From NCBI GenBank assembly GCA_965199595.1, contig OZ241182.1:558001-622000 (forward strand): a DNA stretch of 64,000 bases, given 5' to 3'. Made by a program: the position numbers and the translations under genes. Within the stretch, counting starts at the first letter, position 1, and every line of letters begins with the position of its first letter. This DNA is from JBBROS01 sp965199595. Lineage in GTDB: Bacteria; Pseudomonadota; Alphaproteobacteria; Acetobacterales; Acetobacteraceae. Under the pieces are notes generated by a model. It was not told the origin of the DNA and ran no database searches. It saw only the letters and a program-made list of their open reading frames with translations. Shown piece by piece: positions 40,002-48,884 of the stretch.

Positions 40002-40661
40002 ATGCGTATTCTGAGTTGGAACATCCTCCGAAAGACCGGCGCGACTGCGGATGATGTTGCCGAGCTTGTCGTTCGGCATCGACCGGACCTGGTGCTGCTC
40101 CAGGAGGCCACAAACCATCTTTCCAAGCTGCCAGACCTCATTGGTGGGCACTATGAATGGGCACCCATGTACACCCGAAGCCACGGACCCGCCGCATGGA
40201 GCCTCAGTCCCTTCGAGACCTTCGCCCTGCCATTACCAGTGGCAAGCTGGCTCGACCTACCAGTTCCACAATTACGGACGCGCGTTGCCCGGCACGCGAT
40301 GATCATCAGCATTGGCTCCCTGAGGATCGCCAATGTGCACCTCGATCACGGGCAGCGCGCAAACCGGCGGCAGCTTCGCAGGATTGCGGCTCGATGTAAT
40401 CCGGACATGATCATCGGTGACTTCAATGCCCTAGGTCCCACCACATTGCCCGGCTTCATCGATGCCGGGCCAAGACGGTCGACGCACTTCGCCTATGGCA
40501 TTCTGCCGCTGCGTCTGGACCGCTGCCTGCTTCGCAACCTGAGCGGCCATGGGTCAGCTTTGGCCTATGGTAGGTCAGATCACCGGCCCATCCTCATTGA
40601 CGTCGATGCGGATGGCATGGCGGAACTCTCTTACCGCACCGCAACCCCTGCACCGGTTTGA
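40002..40661 (+). CDS. Endonuclease/exonuclease/phosphatase family protein
   Basis: A 219-residue EEP-fold protein. It has the family sequence MRILSWNIL (Asn), LVLLQEAT (Glu metal ligand), RIANVHLDHG, MIIGDFNALGP (DxN) and YGRSDHRPILIDV (SDH). All catalytic positions of the Mg-dependent phosphodiesterase fold appear present. ATG 40002 is preferred over TTG 39993. It stands alone between two glycanase genes. Substrate unknown: DNA, sugar-phosphate or lipid-phosphate are all possible. Confidence 0.82.
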   Translation: MRILSWNILRKTGATADDVAELVVRHRPDLVLLQEATNHLSKLPDLIGGHYEWAPMYTRSHGPAAWSLSPFETFALPLPVASWLDLPVPQLRTRVARHAMIISIGSLRIANVHLDHGQRANRRQLRRIAARCNPDMIIGDFNALGPTTLPGFIDAGPRRSTHFAYGILPLRLDRCLLRNLSGHGSALAYGRSDHRPILIDVDADGMAELSYRTATPAPV

Positions 40662-40910
40662 TACGGTCAACCAGGTGCCGCGGCCCAACGGTCCTATCAC
40701 CTGGGCAGGAATCTCAAACCCTGACTGACGGAACCATCAGCGGAGCGTCGGACCACGGATCCGACGTGGCGCCGCAGGGCCCTCGTCAATTTGACGGCCA
40801 GACTTCTTATTTAGCTTGTTCTATTAACGCGCTAAAAGATCACTTTAAAGAGAACAATGATCACGATTGTGTTACTTCTTGATCGCTGTTTAGTCCAGAG
40901 AGATCCAGCC
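40662..40910. other. Intergenic region with AT-rich upstream segment
   Basis: About 250 bp without a gene. The last 110 bp (40805-40890) are AT-rich (TTAGCTTGTTCTATTAACG and following) and probably hold the promoter of the GH26 gene. The ATG at 40911 is preceded by an AGAGAGATCC ribosome site. Confidence 0.4.
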
Positions 40911-43079
40911 ATGCCGTCCACACCCCCGACACCTTTTCCGCTCGGTGCCTATCTCGGAAACCCTGATAATAGCTCGGCGGAGAACCAGGCCGCCTACAAT
41001 CGGGCCTATAACAACTTCACGGCACTCATGGGTGCTCCGCCGTATTATCTGACAACTTTCGTGGATCAGCGGCAGGCGGTCAGCCAGTGGGTCGGGAACT
41101 CAATGTGGGCGGCTGATTCCGCAGCGCAGTCAGCCAACGCCAGGTCCATGACCCCGGTCATCGCCTTGCCGTTGTCGTCGAACGCCGCCGGCTCGGGCAC
41201 GCCCGACCAGCAGTTCAAAGCCTTTGCGTCCGGCCAGTATGACGCGGTGATCAAATCCATCGTCCAGGTCTGGGCACAGCGCGGCTTTACCAGCCTGGTG
41301 TTCCGGCCGGGCTGGGAGATGAACCTTGCCGGCCCGACCTATGCCGGCGACGACAAGCACAGCCAGGCTGACTGGGTCGCCGCGTTCCAGCATGTCTCCA
41401 CTGTGCTGCGCCAGGCCGCCGCGGCAAGCAACGTCGGTCTCCAGGTCGTGTGGAACCCCGGCGTCACGAACTACAGCAATGCCGAGGCAACGACCAACCT
41501 TTACCCGGGAGATGCCTACGTCGACGTGATCGGCGCGGATGTGTATGCCGACATTCATCCGTACTCGGACGGCGGCGCCACACCCGCCTATCATGACTGG
41601 AACACGGGAGGCACCGACACCAGCGTCGCCCAATTCATCGCGGACCCGGTCAACCGGACGCATTACTGGAGCTATCCAGCCGCCACCAAGTGGTCCAACG
41701 ACGGCAGCGACGGGCATAGCCAGAGCCTGACCAGTCTGATCCAGTTCGCCCAGGCGCATGGCAAGCCTTTCGCAGTCCCGGAGACCGGTGCCGGCAACTC
41801 CAATGCGGGCACCGACGTGAACGATAATGCCGCCTTCCCGCAGTGGCTGTCGCAGCAATTGCTGGCAGCGCAGGCGTCCGGCCTGCAGGTCAAGTTCGTC
41901 AACTTGTGGGATAGCAATGGCGGAGGCAACTATGCCTTCGGCGCTGCCGCCGACGGCAAGCCGCTGGAAGCCGCAGCCTGGGCCAAGTATTTCGGTGCAA
42001 CTCCGGCAGCGAACACGGCCGCCGCGGTCACGATCGGCAGCGGCAGCCACGTCCTGGCTTTACTTGTTTCCGAAGATGCCTGGAACGGCCACGCGCAGTT
42101 CACGGTGAGCGTGGATGGGGTGCAGGTTGGCGGCACCCAGACCGCGACGGCATCGCACGGTGCCGGGCAGACGCAACTGCTCAACGTGCTGGGCAACTTC
42201 GCGGCCGGCAGCCATGCCGTCAGCGTGAACTTCCTGAACGACGCCTATGGCGGAACCGCAGCCACCGACCGCAACCTTTACGTGAACAGCGCCACCATCG
42301 ACGGCACCGCTGTATCGGGCAGCGCCTTGTCGCTGATGGGCGGCGGTGCGCAGGGTTTTACCTTCACCCAGCCCACCACAACGTCCGTGCCAACACCCAC
42401 GGTGTCCAACGTGCTCGATCTCCATGTATCGCAGGATGCCTGGAATGGTGACGCGCAATTCACCATTGCCATCGATGGAACCACGATCGGCGGTGTGCGC
42501 ACCGCGACCGCCTCCCATGCCGCAGGCCAGACACAGGACATCTCCCTTACCGGCACCTGGGGCGCCGGCCCGCACACGGTCGGCATTTCCTTCATCAACG
42601 ACGCCTATGGCGGAACCAGGGCGACCGATCGTAACCTCTACGTGAACCAGGTCACCTATGATGGTCGTATCGCAAGTGGCGCGCCGGCGGCCCTCATGTC
42701 CAATGGCACCTCGACCTTCATCGCGCCAGGCGTCAGCGTGAGCACGGCGCTGACCCTGCACCTGGCGGAGGATGCCTGGAACGGGAACGCGCAGTATTCG
42801 ATTGCCGTCGATGGCGTGGTGCTGGTGCAGAACGGTACTGTCACCACGCTCAATACCTCGGGGCTGTCGCAGACGGTCACCCTGCAGACGATCCTTTCAA
42901 GCGGCACACACGATCTGGCGGTTACCTTCCTGAACGATGCCTATGGCGGAACGGCCGCGACAGACCGCAATCTTTACGTGAAGGGAATGGAGGTGAACGG
43001 CACCTCTGTCTCTGGAGCGGTCGCCGGCCTGATGAGCAACGGCACGAGCCACTTCCAGTTCGTGGTTCCAACGGTCTGA
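40911..43079 (+). CDS. GH26 endo-beta-mannanase-like glycanase with three CBM60-like modules
   Basis: A 722-residue protein. Residues 1-~365 are a GH26 barrel: acid/base E136 in VFRPGWEMN, nucleophile E291 in FAVPETGAG, plus VVWNPGVTNY and VIGADVYAD. Three tandem modules follow (~375-485, ~495-600, ~605-722). Each repeats EDAWNG(N/H/D)AQF, a VDGV-type strand, and NDAYGGT-ATDRNLYV. These are the same module type as in the GH16 protein at 37033, so the two enzymes probably bind the same glycan. No signal peptide is seen from this start. Likely substrate is a mannose-containing polysaccharide, perhaps the local exopolysaccharide. Confidence 0.88.
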   Translation: MPSTPPTPFPLGAYLGNPDNSSAENQAAYNRAYNNFTALMGAPPYYLTTFVDQRQAVSQWVGNSMWAADSAAQSANARSMTPVIALPLSSNAAGSGTPDQQFKAFASGQYDAVIKSIVQVWAQRGFTSLVFRPGWEMNLAGPTYAGDDKHSQADWVAAFQHVSTVLRQAAAASNVGLQVVWNPGVTNYSNAEATTNLYPGDAYVDVIGADVYADIHPYSDGGATPAYHDWNTGGTDTSVAQFIADPVNRTHYWSYPAATKWSNDGSDGHSQSLTSLIQFAQAHGKPFAVPETGAGNSNAGTDVNDNAAFPQWLSQQLLAAQASGLQVKFVNLWDSNGGGNYAFGAAADGKPLEAAAWAKYFGATPAANTAAAVTIGSGSHVLALLVSEDAWNGHAQFTVSVDGVQVGGTQTATASHGAGQTQLLNVLGNFAAGSHAVSVNFLNDAYGGTAATDRNLYVNSATIDGTAVSGSALSLMGGGAQGFTFTQPTTTSVPTPTVSNVLDLHVSQDAWNGDAQFTIAIDGTTIGGVRTATASHAAGQTQDISLTGTWGAGPHTVGISFINDAYGGTRATDRNLYVNQVTYDGRIASGAPAALMSNGTSTFIAPGVSVSTALTLHLAEDAWNGNAQYSIAVDGVVLVQNGTVTTLNTSGLSQTVTLQTILSSGTHDLAVTFLNDAYGGTAATDRNLYVKGMEVNGTSVSGAVAGLMSNGTSHFQFVVPTV

Positions 43080-43118
43080 ACCGACGCGGCTCACTCCAGG
43101 GCGCCGCAGGCAAGGCAG

Positions 43119-44129
43119 CTAAGTCCGGGTCCAGACCCGGACGTAGCTGATCGGCCAGTCCCATCCGCTGCCGCCATCCACGATCCCGCTGAGGTCGTTG
43201 AATTTAGGCGCGATCTGCAGGCTGGCGATGAGGTGGGCCGGCGCGCCGTCCCTGCTGTTCCACTCATAGTAGGCTTCCCGGTAGACATGGCCGTCCAGCA
43301 CGAAGCGCAGCGTGTTGTCGGTGCGCCAGTCCAGGGCATAGACATGGAACCCGGCTGTCAGATCATCCTTCGACTGATAGTACCACTTGTCGCCCCAGTC
43401 TGGATCCTTGAAGATGTCATGCGGATGGCCGTATGCCGCGTCGTTACCGCCGGTCGGCATCGCGCTCACCAGGGCGCGACCCGGCGGCACGCCCTTGAAG
43501 CCAAATTGATCGAAGATGTCGATCTCGGGGGGCCAGGCCAGCGTCCCGGTCCGCGCGTTGGCGCCGCGCGGGGCCGGGAATTGCTCGCCGGGGTTCAGCC
43601 AGAAGGCGGGCCAGGCATGGGCGGCGGCAGGCATGCGGCAGCGCGTCTCGATGTAGCTGCCGGGTCGGATGGGCAGGGCGAAGCGAATGATGCCGCTCTC
43701 GATGTGCCCGTCCGAGCAGTCTGCGCGGCTGCCGCCGTCAAGCCCGCAATGCGCCTTGAGCACCAAGGCGCTCCCGCTGAGATCATGCAGGGATCGCGGG
43801 TCGTCCCCGGCATAGTCGCGGTGGCGGCTGCGATAGTTCCTGTAAAGCCCGTCTGTGCCGTCGCCCGTCGTGGCCGCATCGCCGTAGATGAAGCGGTAAC
43901 GGCAGATGCGGTCCAGCTCCGCTTTGGTGCGGATGGTCGCGTCGGGCTGTGTGCGGCCGAACGTGGCATCCAGGCGGTTGACGAAGCGTCCCTGCGCCTT
44001 GAACGGCTGCACGTCCCCGGTCGGCGGATGAGCGCCGGGTTCGGTGGCGCCGGCATTATCGGGTTCGGCACGCGCACGCAATGCCACCAGGAACGTCGCA
44101 GCTCCCGCCAGCATTCGGCGGCGGTACAT
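43119..44129 (-). CDS. Secreted GH16-family glycoside hydrolase
   Basis: A 336-residue protein with an N-terminal signal (RRRMLAGAATFLVALRARA). The GH16 fold is recognised by SGIIRFALPIRPGSYIETRCRMP, AFWLNPGEQF and the active-site strand WPPEIDIFDQFG. The motif ExDxxE is EIDIFD here, with Asp in place of the usual acid/base Glu, which could lower or change activity. Four cysteines are present. It is the last gene after the Wza-like lipoprotein (start and stop overlap), so it probably acts on the polymer as it is exported. Its coding end overlaps a strong hairpin at 43123-43142. Confidence 0.82.
   Translation of the reverse strand: MYRRRMLAGAATFLVALRARAEPDNAGATEPGAHPPTGDVQPFKAQGRFVNRLDATFGRTQPDATIRTKAELDRICRYRFIYGDAATTGDGTDGLYRNYRSRHRDYAGDDPRSLHDLSGSALVLKAHCGLDGGSRADCSDGHIESGIIRFALPIRPGSYIETRCRMPAAAHAWPAFWLNPGEQFPAPRGANARTGTLAWPPEIDIFDQFGFKGVPPGRALVSAMPTGGNDAAYGHPHDIFKDPDWGDKWYYQSKDDLTAGFHVYALDWRTDNTLRFVLDGHVYREAYYEWNSRDGAPAHLIASLQIAPKFNDLSGIVDGGSGWDWPISYVRVWTRT
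43123..43142. terminator. Hairpin at the convergent ends of the GH26 and GH16 genes
   Basis: GTCCGGGT (43123-43130) and ACCCGGAC (43135-43142) form a perfect 8-bp stem with a CCAG loop. They overlap the last codons of the minus-strand GH16 gene, 44 bp beyond the GH26 stop. There is no U-run, so termination is plausible but not shown; it may simply protect transcript ends. Confidence 0.35.
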
Positions 44130-44713
44130 CAGAAGCGACGTTCGAAGACTTGCACCACGTCACCGGGAGCGACAAATGAGCTGGGTTGCGCGATACCATC
44201 CACGCTCTTGCCCCCCGTGGTGCGGATGACTTCGGCATAGTCTCTCACGCTGCGATAGGTGAATCCGCCGGCCACAGCCACGGTGGTCAGGACCGACATG
44301 CCGGGCTGGTAGGGATACTGGCCGGGCTTGGCGACTTCACCGAGCACGAAGATGGGCCGGTATGCGAGCACCTCGACGGACACGCTGGGGTCACGCAGCA
44401 GCTTGCCGGCCTTGAGCTTCTGCGTCAGTTCGGTTTCAAGCTCCTGCGTCGTCAGTCCTGCGGCCACTATGCCGCCGAGCAACGGTACGGCGATGCGTCC
44501 CTGGTCATCGACGCGAAATTCGCCGGTCAGCTGGTCCTCGCCGAAGGTGATGATCCGCACCTGGTCGCCGCCGCCCAGGCGGTAGCGCTGCGCCTGGTAC
44601 TCCGGCAAGGGGGGCAGATTTCGCCCCGGAGCACAGCCGGAGGCAGCCGTACACAGGGCGATCGCCACGAGCCAGGTCCGGGCGCCGGTCAGCCCGGGAG
44701 ATGTCGTGCTCAT
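44129..44713 (-). CDS. Polysaccharide export lipoprotein (Wza/GumB-type)
   Basis: A 194-residue protein starting at ATG 44713. The signal ends in lipobox AASGC (VAIALCTAASGCAPG). The Poly_export domain (YRLGGGDQVRIITFGEDQLTG, DPSVSVEVLAYRP) is followed by a SLBB-like segment (FVLGEVAKPGQYPYQPGMSVL). It forms the periplasm/outer-membrane channel for exopolysaccharide together with the Wzc-like protein. It lacks the long C-terminal part of E. coli Wza, resembling shorter alphaproteobacterial exporters. It overlaps the GH16 gene and follows the outer-membrane barrel gene. Confidence 0.9.
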   Translation of the reverse strand: MSTTSPGLTGARTWLVAIALCTAASGCAPGRNLPPLPEYQAQRYRLGGGDQVRIITFGEDQLTGEFRVDDQGRIAVPLLGGIVAAGLTTQELETELTQKLKAGKLLRDPSVSVEVLAYRPIFVLGEVAKPGQYPYQPGMSVLTTVAVAGGFTYRSVRDYAEVIRTTGGKSVDGIAQPSSFVAPGDVVQVFERRF

Positions 44714-44783
44714 GATCCATTCCGCTCCGTTAACACCATCTGACCACAACGATGGGATGCCGGACGAGTTCGATTGTGGCCGA

Positions 44784-46130
44784 TCAGAGGCCGAGCCTGA
44801 GCTGCAAAAGGAAGCGGTTCTCATTGTAGCCCGACGTGAAGGCGAAATTGTTGGGCAGCCGGGCCGAACTGCCCAACCCGTTCTGCAGGGACGAGGAGGA
44901 TTGCAGCGACGTGTGATCGTAGGTCGCGGCCAGGCGCATGTTGCGGTTCAGCAGGTAGTTCGCGCCGGCGCCCAGCGTGTAAAGCATCTGGTTGCCGCCG
45001 CCCTTGTAATCGTCAAACGTCGCCTGGGCCCGGCCGGTGAGTACAACGTTGCGCAAGTACTCATGGTCCACGACCAGCTTGACGGAGGATTCCGTGAACC
45101 CAACCGTCGTCTCGTCGGCGGAATCCTGGATGCGGCGGGCGACGGTGCCCGTCAGCGTGGTCAGCCCGGTAGGCGAGAAGATAACGCTGGCCTCGGCGAT
45201 CGGCGCCTCGATGGTCTTCAGGGCCGCGCTGTTGAAGGTGCGCACCTCGTAGCCGCCCAGAAGCCGAAAGCGCCACAGCCCGCCGGTGTCGTAGTCGATC
45301 CCGGCCATGGCGGACACGTCATTGAAGTCCCGGTTGACGAACCCGGCTGGGCGGTTCGTATAGCTGGCGTTGAGGTCGTTCACCACCACGACGATATTCC
45401 GCCGCGGCGCCAGCTCGTAGGCGGCCACAATGTCCGGGCTGACCGTCACGCGGTTGCGGTAGGTCTGCAGGTAGCGCGCGCCGGCCACGGTGCCGTTGTC
45501 GAAATTATAGTTGGACACCACCAACCCGGGCCGCAACGATAGGCGGTTGAACACCGCGCGGTAGCCGAGCCGCACGGTGTTGATGCGGTAGGCGACGGAC
45601 TCGTCCAGCAGCGGCACGTTCAGGTCCCGCGGCGTCTGGTTCAGGTTGGCGTGCGAGTAGGCGATCGTCACGGTGTCGCGGCCGATCTCGTAGCTACCGC
45701 CAGCCATGGCGGTCCAGTTGGTGAGCGACTGCCGGGGATGATCGACGAAGCGGTAGTCGTCCACCGTGATCCTTGCGGAGACGCCGTAGCGCGATAGGTC
45801 GGACCGGACCTGCACATCGGCCCGGCTCTGCACCAGCAGGCTACCTTTCGCGTTGCGCGTGCCGAGCACATTGTCGTCATAGCCGATGGATTCGGAGAGT
45901 TCGGGCAGCACCAAATAGCTGCCGAGGCGGACCCCGGAATAGTCGTACTCGGGATGCCGGCGGGAGGCGACGGACACGCCGGGCTCGGTGTTGTCGCCGG
46001 GAATGCTGGGTTCGAGTGCCTGGTCCAAACGGAGTTGCTGGGCCAGGGCCGGGGGGGGTGCGAGCATCGCCAGCACGCCCGCCAACACGAAAGCACAACT
46101 CGCCAGGGGCCGTTGTTCAACTGTATGCAT
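44784..46130 (-). CDS. Outer-membrane beta-barrel protein of the exopolysaccharide locus
   Basis: A ~448-residue protein. From ATG 46130 the sequence has a signal peptide (LASCAFVLAGVLAMLAPPPALAQ). It continues as a series of alternating amphipathic strands and ends RFLLQLRLGL, an outer-membrane insertion-type C-terminal strand. The segment LPELSESIGYDDNVLGT is seen in the outer_membrane_beta-barrel (putative EPS export) family. An in-frame ATG at 46169 is possible but would overlap the divergent gene start. It may act as a porin for polymer export alongside the Wza-like protein, 70 bp downstream. Confidence 0.78.
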   Translation of the reverse strand: MHTVEQRPLASCAFVLAGVLAMLAPPPALAQQLRLDQALEPSIPGDNTEPGVSVASRRHPEYDYSGVRLGSYLVLPELSESIGYDDNVLGTRNAKGSLLVQSRADVQVRSDLSRYGVSARITVDDYRFVDHPRQSLTNWTAMAGGSYEIGRDTVTIAYSHANLNQTPRDLNVPLLDESVAYRINTVRLGYRAVFNRLSLRPGLVVSNYNFDNGTVAGARYLQTYRNRVTVSPDIVAAYELAPRRNIVVVVNDLNASYTNRPAGFVNRDFNDVSAMAGIDYDTGGLWRFRLLGGYEVRTFNSAALKTIEAPIAEASVIFSPTGLTTLTGTVARRIQDSADETTVGFTESSVKLVVDHEYLRNVVLTGRAQATFDDYKGGGNQMLYTLGAGANYLLNRNMRLAATYDHTSLQSSSSLQNGLGSSARLPNNFAFTSGYNENRFLLQLRLGL

Positions 46131-46167
46131 GAGCGAGGCTCGGCCTTTCGAGTTGGAGATCTGGCTC

Positions 46168-46458
46168 ATGTCGCATCCGCGCTGCCTTAACCGGGCCGGT
46201 CTGGCCGGCCTAGTCGGCTTAGCCGCCGTCTGGTGGACGACGCCGGCATCGGCCCAGACTGCGCCCGCCGTTCGCACCGCGGCGACCCGCGCCGCTATTG
46301 CAGCCGTGCCCCCGACCTGCAGGGCGGAGATCATCCGGTTCTGCCCGGCTTTCGCTGCAGCCGAACCGCAGGGGCGGAGTGCCGCGATTTGCCTGAAGCC
46401 GTTCAAGAGCAGCCTGTCACTATCCTGCCGCAAGGCGGTGCGTGCCGTGTTTCCATAA
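46168..46458 (+). CDS. Small secreted cysteine-rich-repeat protein
   Basis: A 96-residue protein with a signal peptide (LAGLVGLAAVWWTTPASAQ). Its mature part holds CRAEIIRFCPAF and CLKPFKSSLSLSCRKAV, two units of the cysteine-rich (GLG1-like) repeat type, with four cysteines spaced for disulfides. A GGAG ribosome site lies 11 bases before ATG 46168. It is divergent from the beta-barrel gene and 14 bp ahead of the polymerase gene. Role unknown, probably periplasmic. Confidence 0.7.
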   Translation: MSHPRCLNRAGLAGLVGLAAVWWTTPASAQTAPAVRTAATRAAIAAVPPTCRAEIIRFCPAFAAAEPQGRSAAICLKPFKSSLSLSCRKAVRAVFP

Positions 46459-46472
46459 AGGGTGTTGCAGGC

Positions 46473-47726
46473 ATGTCCGTGTCCCCCGGCTTGACGACCT
46501 TGCCAGACCAGGTGCCCGGCCTGAAGAGCCGCCGCGTGGGCCAGGCATTGCTGTTCACGACAGTGGTGGCCGGGTCTGCGCTGTTTCTGCAGCGTTTCGG
46601 CGTGCCGGCGGGCGAGAAAGCCATCAACGTCGTGGGTTTCATCGGACTGGGGGCCGCAGCTGCCGGGCTGCTCCGCAAGGAACTCGCGTTTGACCGGGTG
46701 CGGTTCTGCGCATTTTTGCTGCTGTGCACTTTGGCGGTGCTTGGTCTGGCGTACAATCAAGTTTTTCCCAATCGGTTCCAGGTGCCGCCCAGTCAGCAGT
46801 CTCTGCTGCAGTTCCTACTCTTTAGCAGCTTCGCCACTTTGTCGTTTGCCCGGCCGATGCCCGAAGCAATATTCTTCCGGCGTGTGACCAATTTGTTTGG
46901 TATCGTTGCGGCAGCCGGAGTCGTGCAATTCCTGGCACAGTTTGTCGGGCTTGGGCTGTTCGCCTTTCGCGGCCTTGTTCCGGACAAGGTGCTGTTCGAG
47001 GACGGTTACAACCTCCAGATCCCGGCCGGGTTCGGCGGCCTGTTCAAGTCTAATGGGTTCTTCCTGCTGGAGCCATCGATCTTCTCGCAAGTCATGGCGC
47101 TGGCCCTGATGATCGAAGTGCTGACCTTTGTGCGGCCCCGATTCCTGTTGCTGTTCCTGGCCGGGCTGCTGCTGTCGATGGCGGGGACGGGCTGGCTGGT
47201 GATCGCCGCCTTCGTGCTGACGGTGACGTTTGGGCTCGGATGGCGCGGCGTCGGCATGGCCGTGGCGACGCTGGCTGTCCTGGCCGGCATTGGCTTCGCG
47301 GTGGCGCTGTTCGCGCCGGATGCGGCGGCGGCTTTCAGCGGACGGCTCGACGAGGTGTTCCTGCCGCGAACCAGCGGGCACCTGCGCTTCGTGACGCCGC
47401 TCTGGCTGCTGTCCGACGTGCTGCAACTACAGCCGGACTCCCTGTGGGCCGGGTTGGGGGGCGGGGTCAGCGAGCGCGTGCCGCTATCATACGAGTACAA
47501 CGTGAACACGCCGGTGAAGATCGTGCTCGAATACGGTCTGCCGGCGCTGCTGACCTACCTGGTGCTGCTGGTGGGCGGAAAGCGAACATCGCGGCAGCGC
47601 ATCCTGGTGCCGCCCTGCCTGGTGCTACTGATGTTCACCGGCGGCTACCAGCAGTTCCCGCCGCTGCTGTTCCTCGTGCTGCTCATCATCTCGGTTGCGC
47701 GGCTGGAGCCCATGGCCCGGGCGTGA
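46473..47726 (+). CDS. Wzy-like polysaccharide polymerase / O-antigen ligase family protein
   Basis: A 417-residue integral membrane protein with ~11 hydrophobic segments. A larger loop follows residue ~280 (RLDEVFLPRTSGHLRFVTPLWLL, GLGGGVSERVPLSYEYNVNTPVKIVLEYGLPALL). The G-x-G...NTPVKIVLEYG region resembles the Wzy_C/O-antigen ligase core. It would polymerise the repeat units flipped by the Wzx protein encoded at 57359. Its 3' end overlaps the convergent glycosyltransferase gene by 41 bp. Confidence 0.8.
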   Translation: MSVSPGLTTLPDQVPGLKSRRVGQALLFTTVVAGSALFLQRFGVPAGEKAINVVGFIGLGAAAAGLLRKELAFDRVRFCAFLLLCTLAVLGLAYNQVFPNRFQVPPSQQSLLQFLLFSSFATLSFARPMPEAIFFRRVTNLFGIVAAAGVVQFLAQFVGLGLFAFRGLVPDKVLFEDGYNLQIPAGFGGLFKSNGFFLLEPSIFSQVMALALMIEVLTFVRPRFLLLFLAGLLLSMAGTGWLVIAAFVLTVTFGLGWRGVGMAVATLAVLAGIGFAVALFAPDAAAAFSGRLDEVFLPRTSGHLRFVTPLWLLSDVLQLQPDSLWAGLGGGVSERVPLSYEYNVNTPVKIVLEYGLPALLTYLVLLVGGKRTSRQRILVPPCLVLLMFTGGYQQFPPLLFLVLLIISVARLEPMARA

Positions 47727-48879
47727 CCGCCACAGGCGGCGGCGGCAGAACGTCCCGGTAGATGGCTGTGGTGAGACTTCCGATCTCGTCCCAGCCCGGC
47801 CCTTCCCCGGCCAGGCGGCGGGACGCGGCGGCACAGGCGGCGGCATGGGGCCGGTTCGCCAGCAGGCGCGCCATTGCGGCAGAAAGTGCCGCGGCATCCC
47901 CGGGCGGCACCAGGGCGCCCTGTATGCCATCGTTCAGCGTTTCAGCGAACGTCCCGAGCCGGGACGCGATCACCGGCCGCCCACAGGCGAGCGCCATGGA
48001 TAACACGCCGCTGGCCTCGATCTCGCGATAGGGGAACACCGCCACGGTGCCCGGCGCGAACAGTTCCGGGATCTCGGCATCGTCCACGAAGCGTGGCTCC
48101 ATGCGGACCTGCGCCGCGATGCCCAGCCGCTCGGCCAGCGCGTGCAACGGCGCAAGGTCCATGTATGGTTTGCCGACGATCCGCAGGCCTGCCCCGCTCC
48201 GCAGCGGCTCCGGCAGGGCCGCAAAAGCCTCCATCAACATGTCCACGCCTTTGTAGGGCTTGATCTTGCCGAACAGCGTGAAGGTCATCGGCCCGGCCAT
48301 GGCGTCGGTGTCGCGTGGCGGCGCCTCCAGCAGGGTGCCGTGCGGCAGCACCGCGATGCGCGGCCCGGACACCCCCGCCGCCTGCAGGCGGTCCCGCCCC
48401 TGCGCCGTATGCACGATCAACCGGGCGAAACCCTCGAGCGCCGTAAAGAAACCACGTCCCTGTAGCCCTGCCGAGGGGTCGCCATTGAACGGATTGGTGT
48501 CGTGCACCGTCAGCACCAGCGGGGCAACGGCCCGGAATGCGGCTAGGAAGCGGTGGTCCACCACCGGCAGCGGCATCCATTGGAAGTGGATGATGTCGGG
48601 CCGCTCCCGCCGCAGCCGCCGCAGCAGGCGGAACATCGAGAGCGTATGGTCGAGCCCTTTCAGGCTGAGGCGAACCGGTTTGGGCAGCCGTCGCCCGGCC
48701 CTGCTGTCGCTCAGGCGATAGAAGTGCGGCACCAGGTCGATGCCGTCTGCGGCACTGTCGTCTGGCCCCGGGGCCCGGCCGAACAGCGTGACCTGGTGCC
48801 CGGCATCCCGCAGGCCCCCGGCCAGCGCGCGGTCATACGGCAGGGTGAACAGGGAGGGGTCGATGAGGGCGATGCGCAT
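47686..48879 (-). CDS. Glycosyltransferase, GT4-type (GT-B fold)
   Basis: A 397-residue protein starting MRIALIDPSLFTLPYDRALA. The N-terminal half has an acceptor-domain strand IIHFQWMPLPVVDH. The C-terminal Rossmann half has FTLFGKIKPYKGVDMLMEAF, RIVGKPYMD and the donor-binding EIEASGVLSMALACGRPVIAS (E-x7-E-like). It transfers a sugar from a nucleotide donor onto the lipid-linked repeat unit at the cytoplasmic membrane. Last gene of the long minus-strand operon, 5 bp after the GT2 gene. Confidence 0.88.
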   Translation of the reverse strand: MRIALIDPSLFTLPYDRALAGGLRDAGHQVTLFGRAPGPDDSAADGIDLVPHFYRLSDSRAGRRLPKPVRLSLKGLDHTLSMFRLLRRLRRERPDIIHFQWMPLPVVDHRFLAAFRAVAPLVLTVHDTNPFNGDPSAGLQGRGFFTALEGFARLIVHTAQGRDRLQAAGVSGPRIAVLPHGTLLEAPPRDTDAMAGPMTFTLFGKIKPYKGVDMLMEAFAALPEPLRSGAGLRIVGKPYMDLAPLHALAERLGIAAQVRMEPRFVDDAEIPELFAPGTVAVFPYREIEASGVLSMALACGRPVIASRLGTFAETLNDGIQGALVPPGDAAALSAAMARLLANRPHAAACAAASRRLAGEGPGWDEIGSLTTAIYRDVLPPPPVAVTPGPWAPAAQPR

Positions 48880-48884
48880 GGGTG

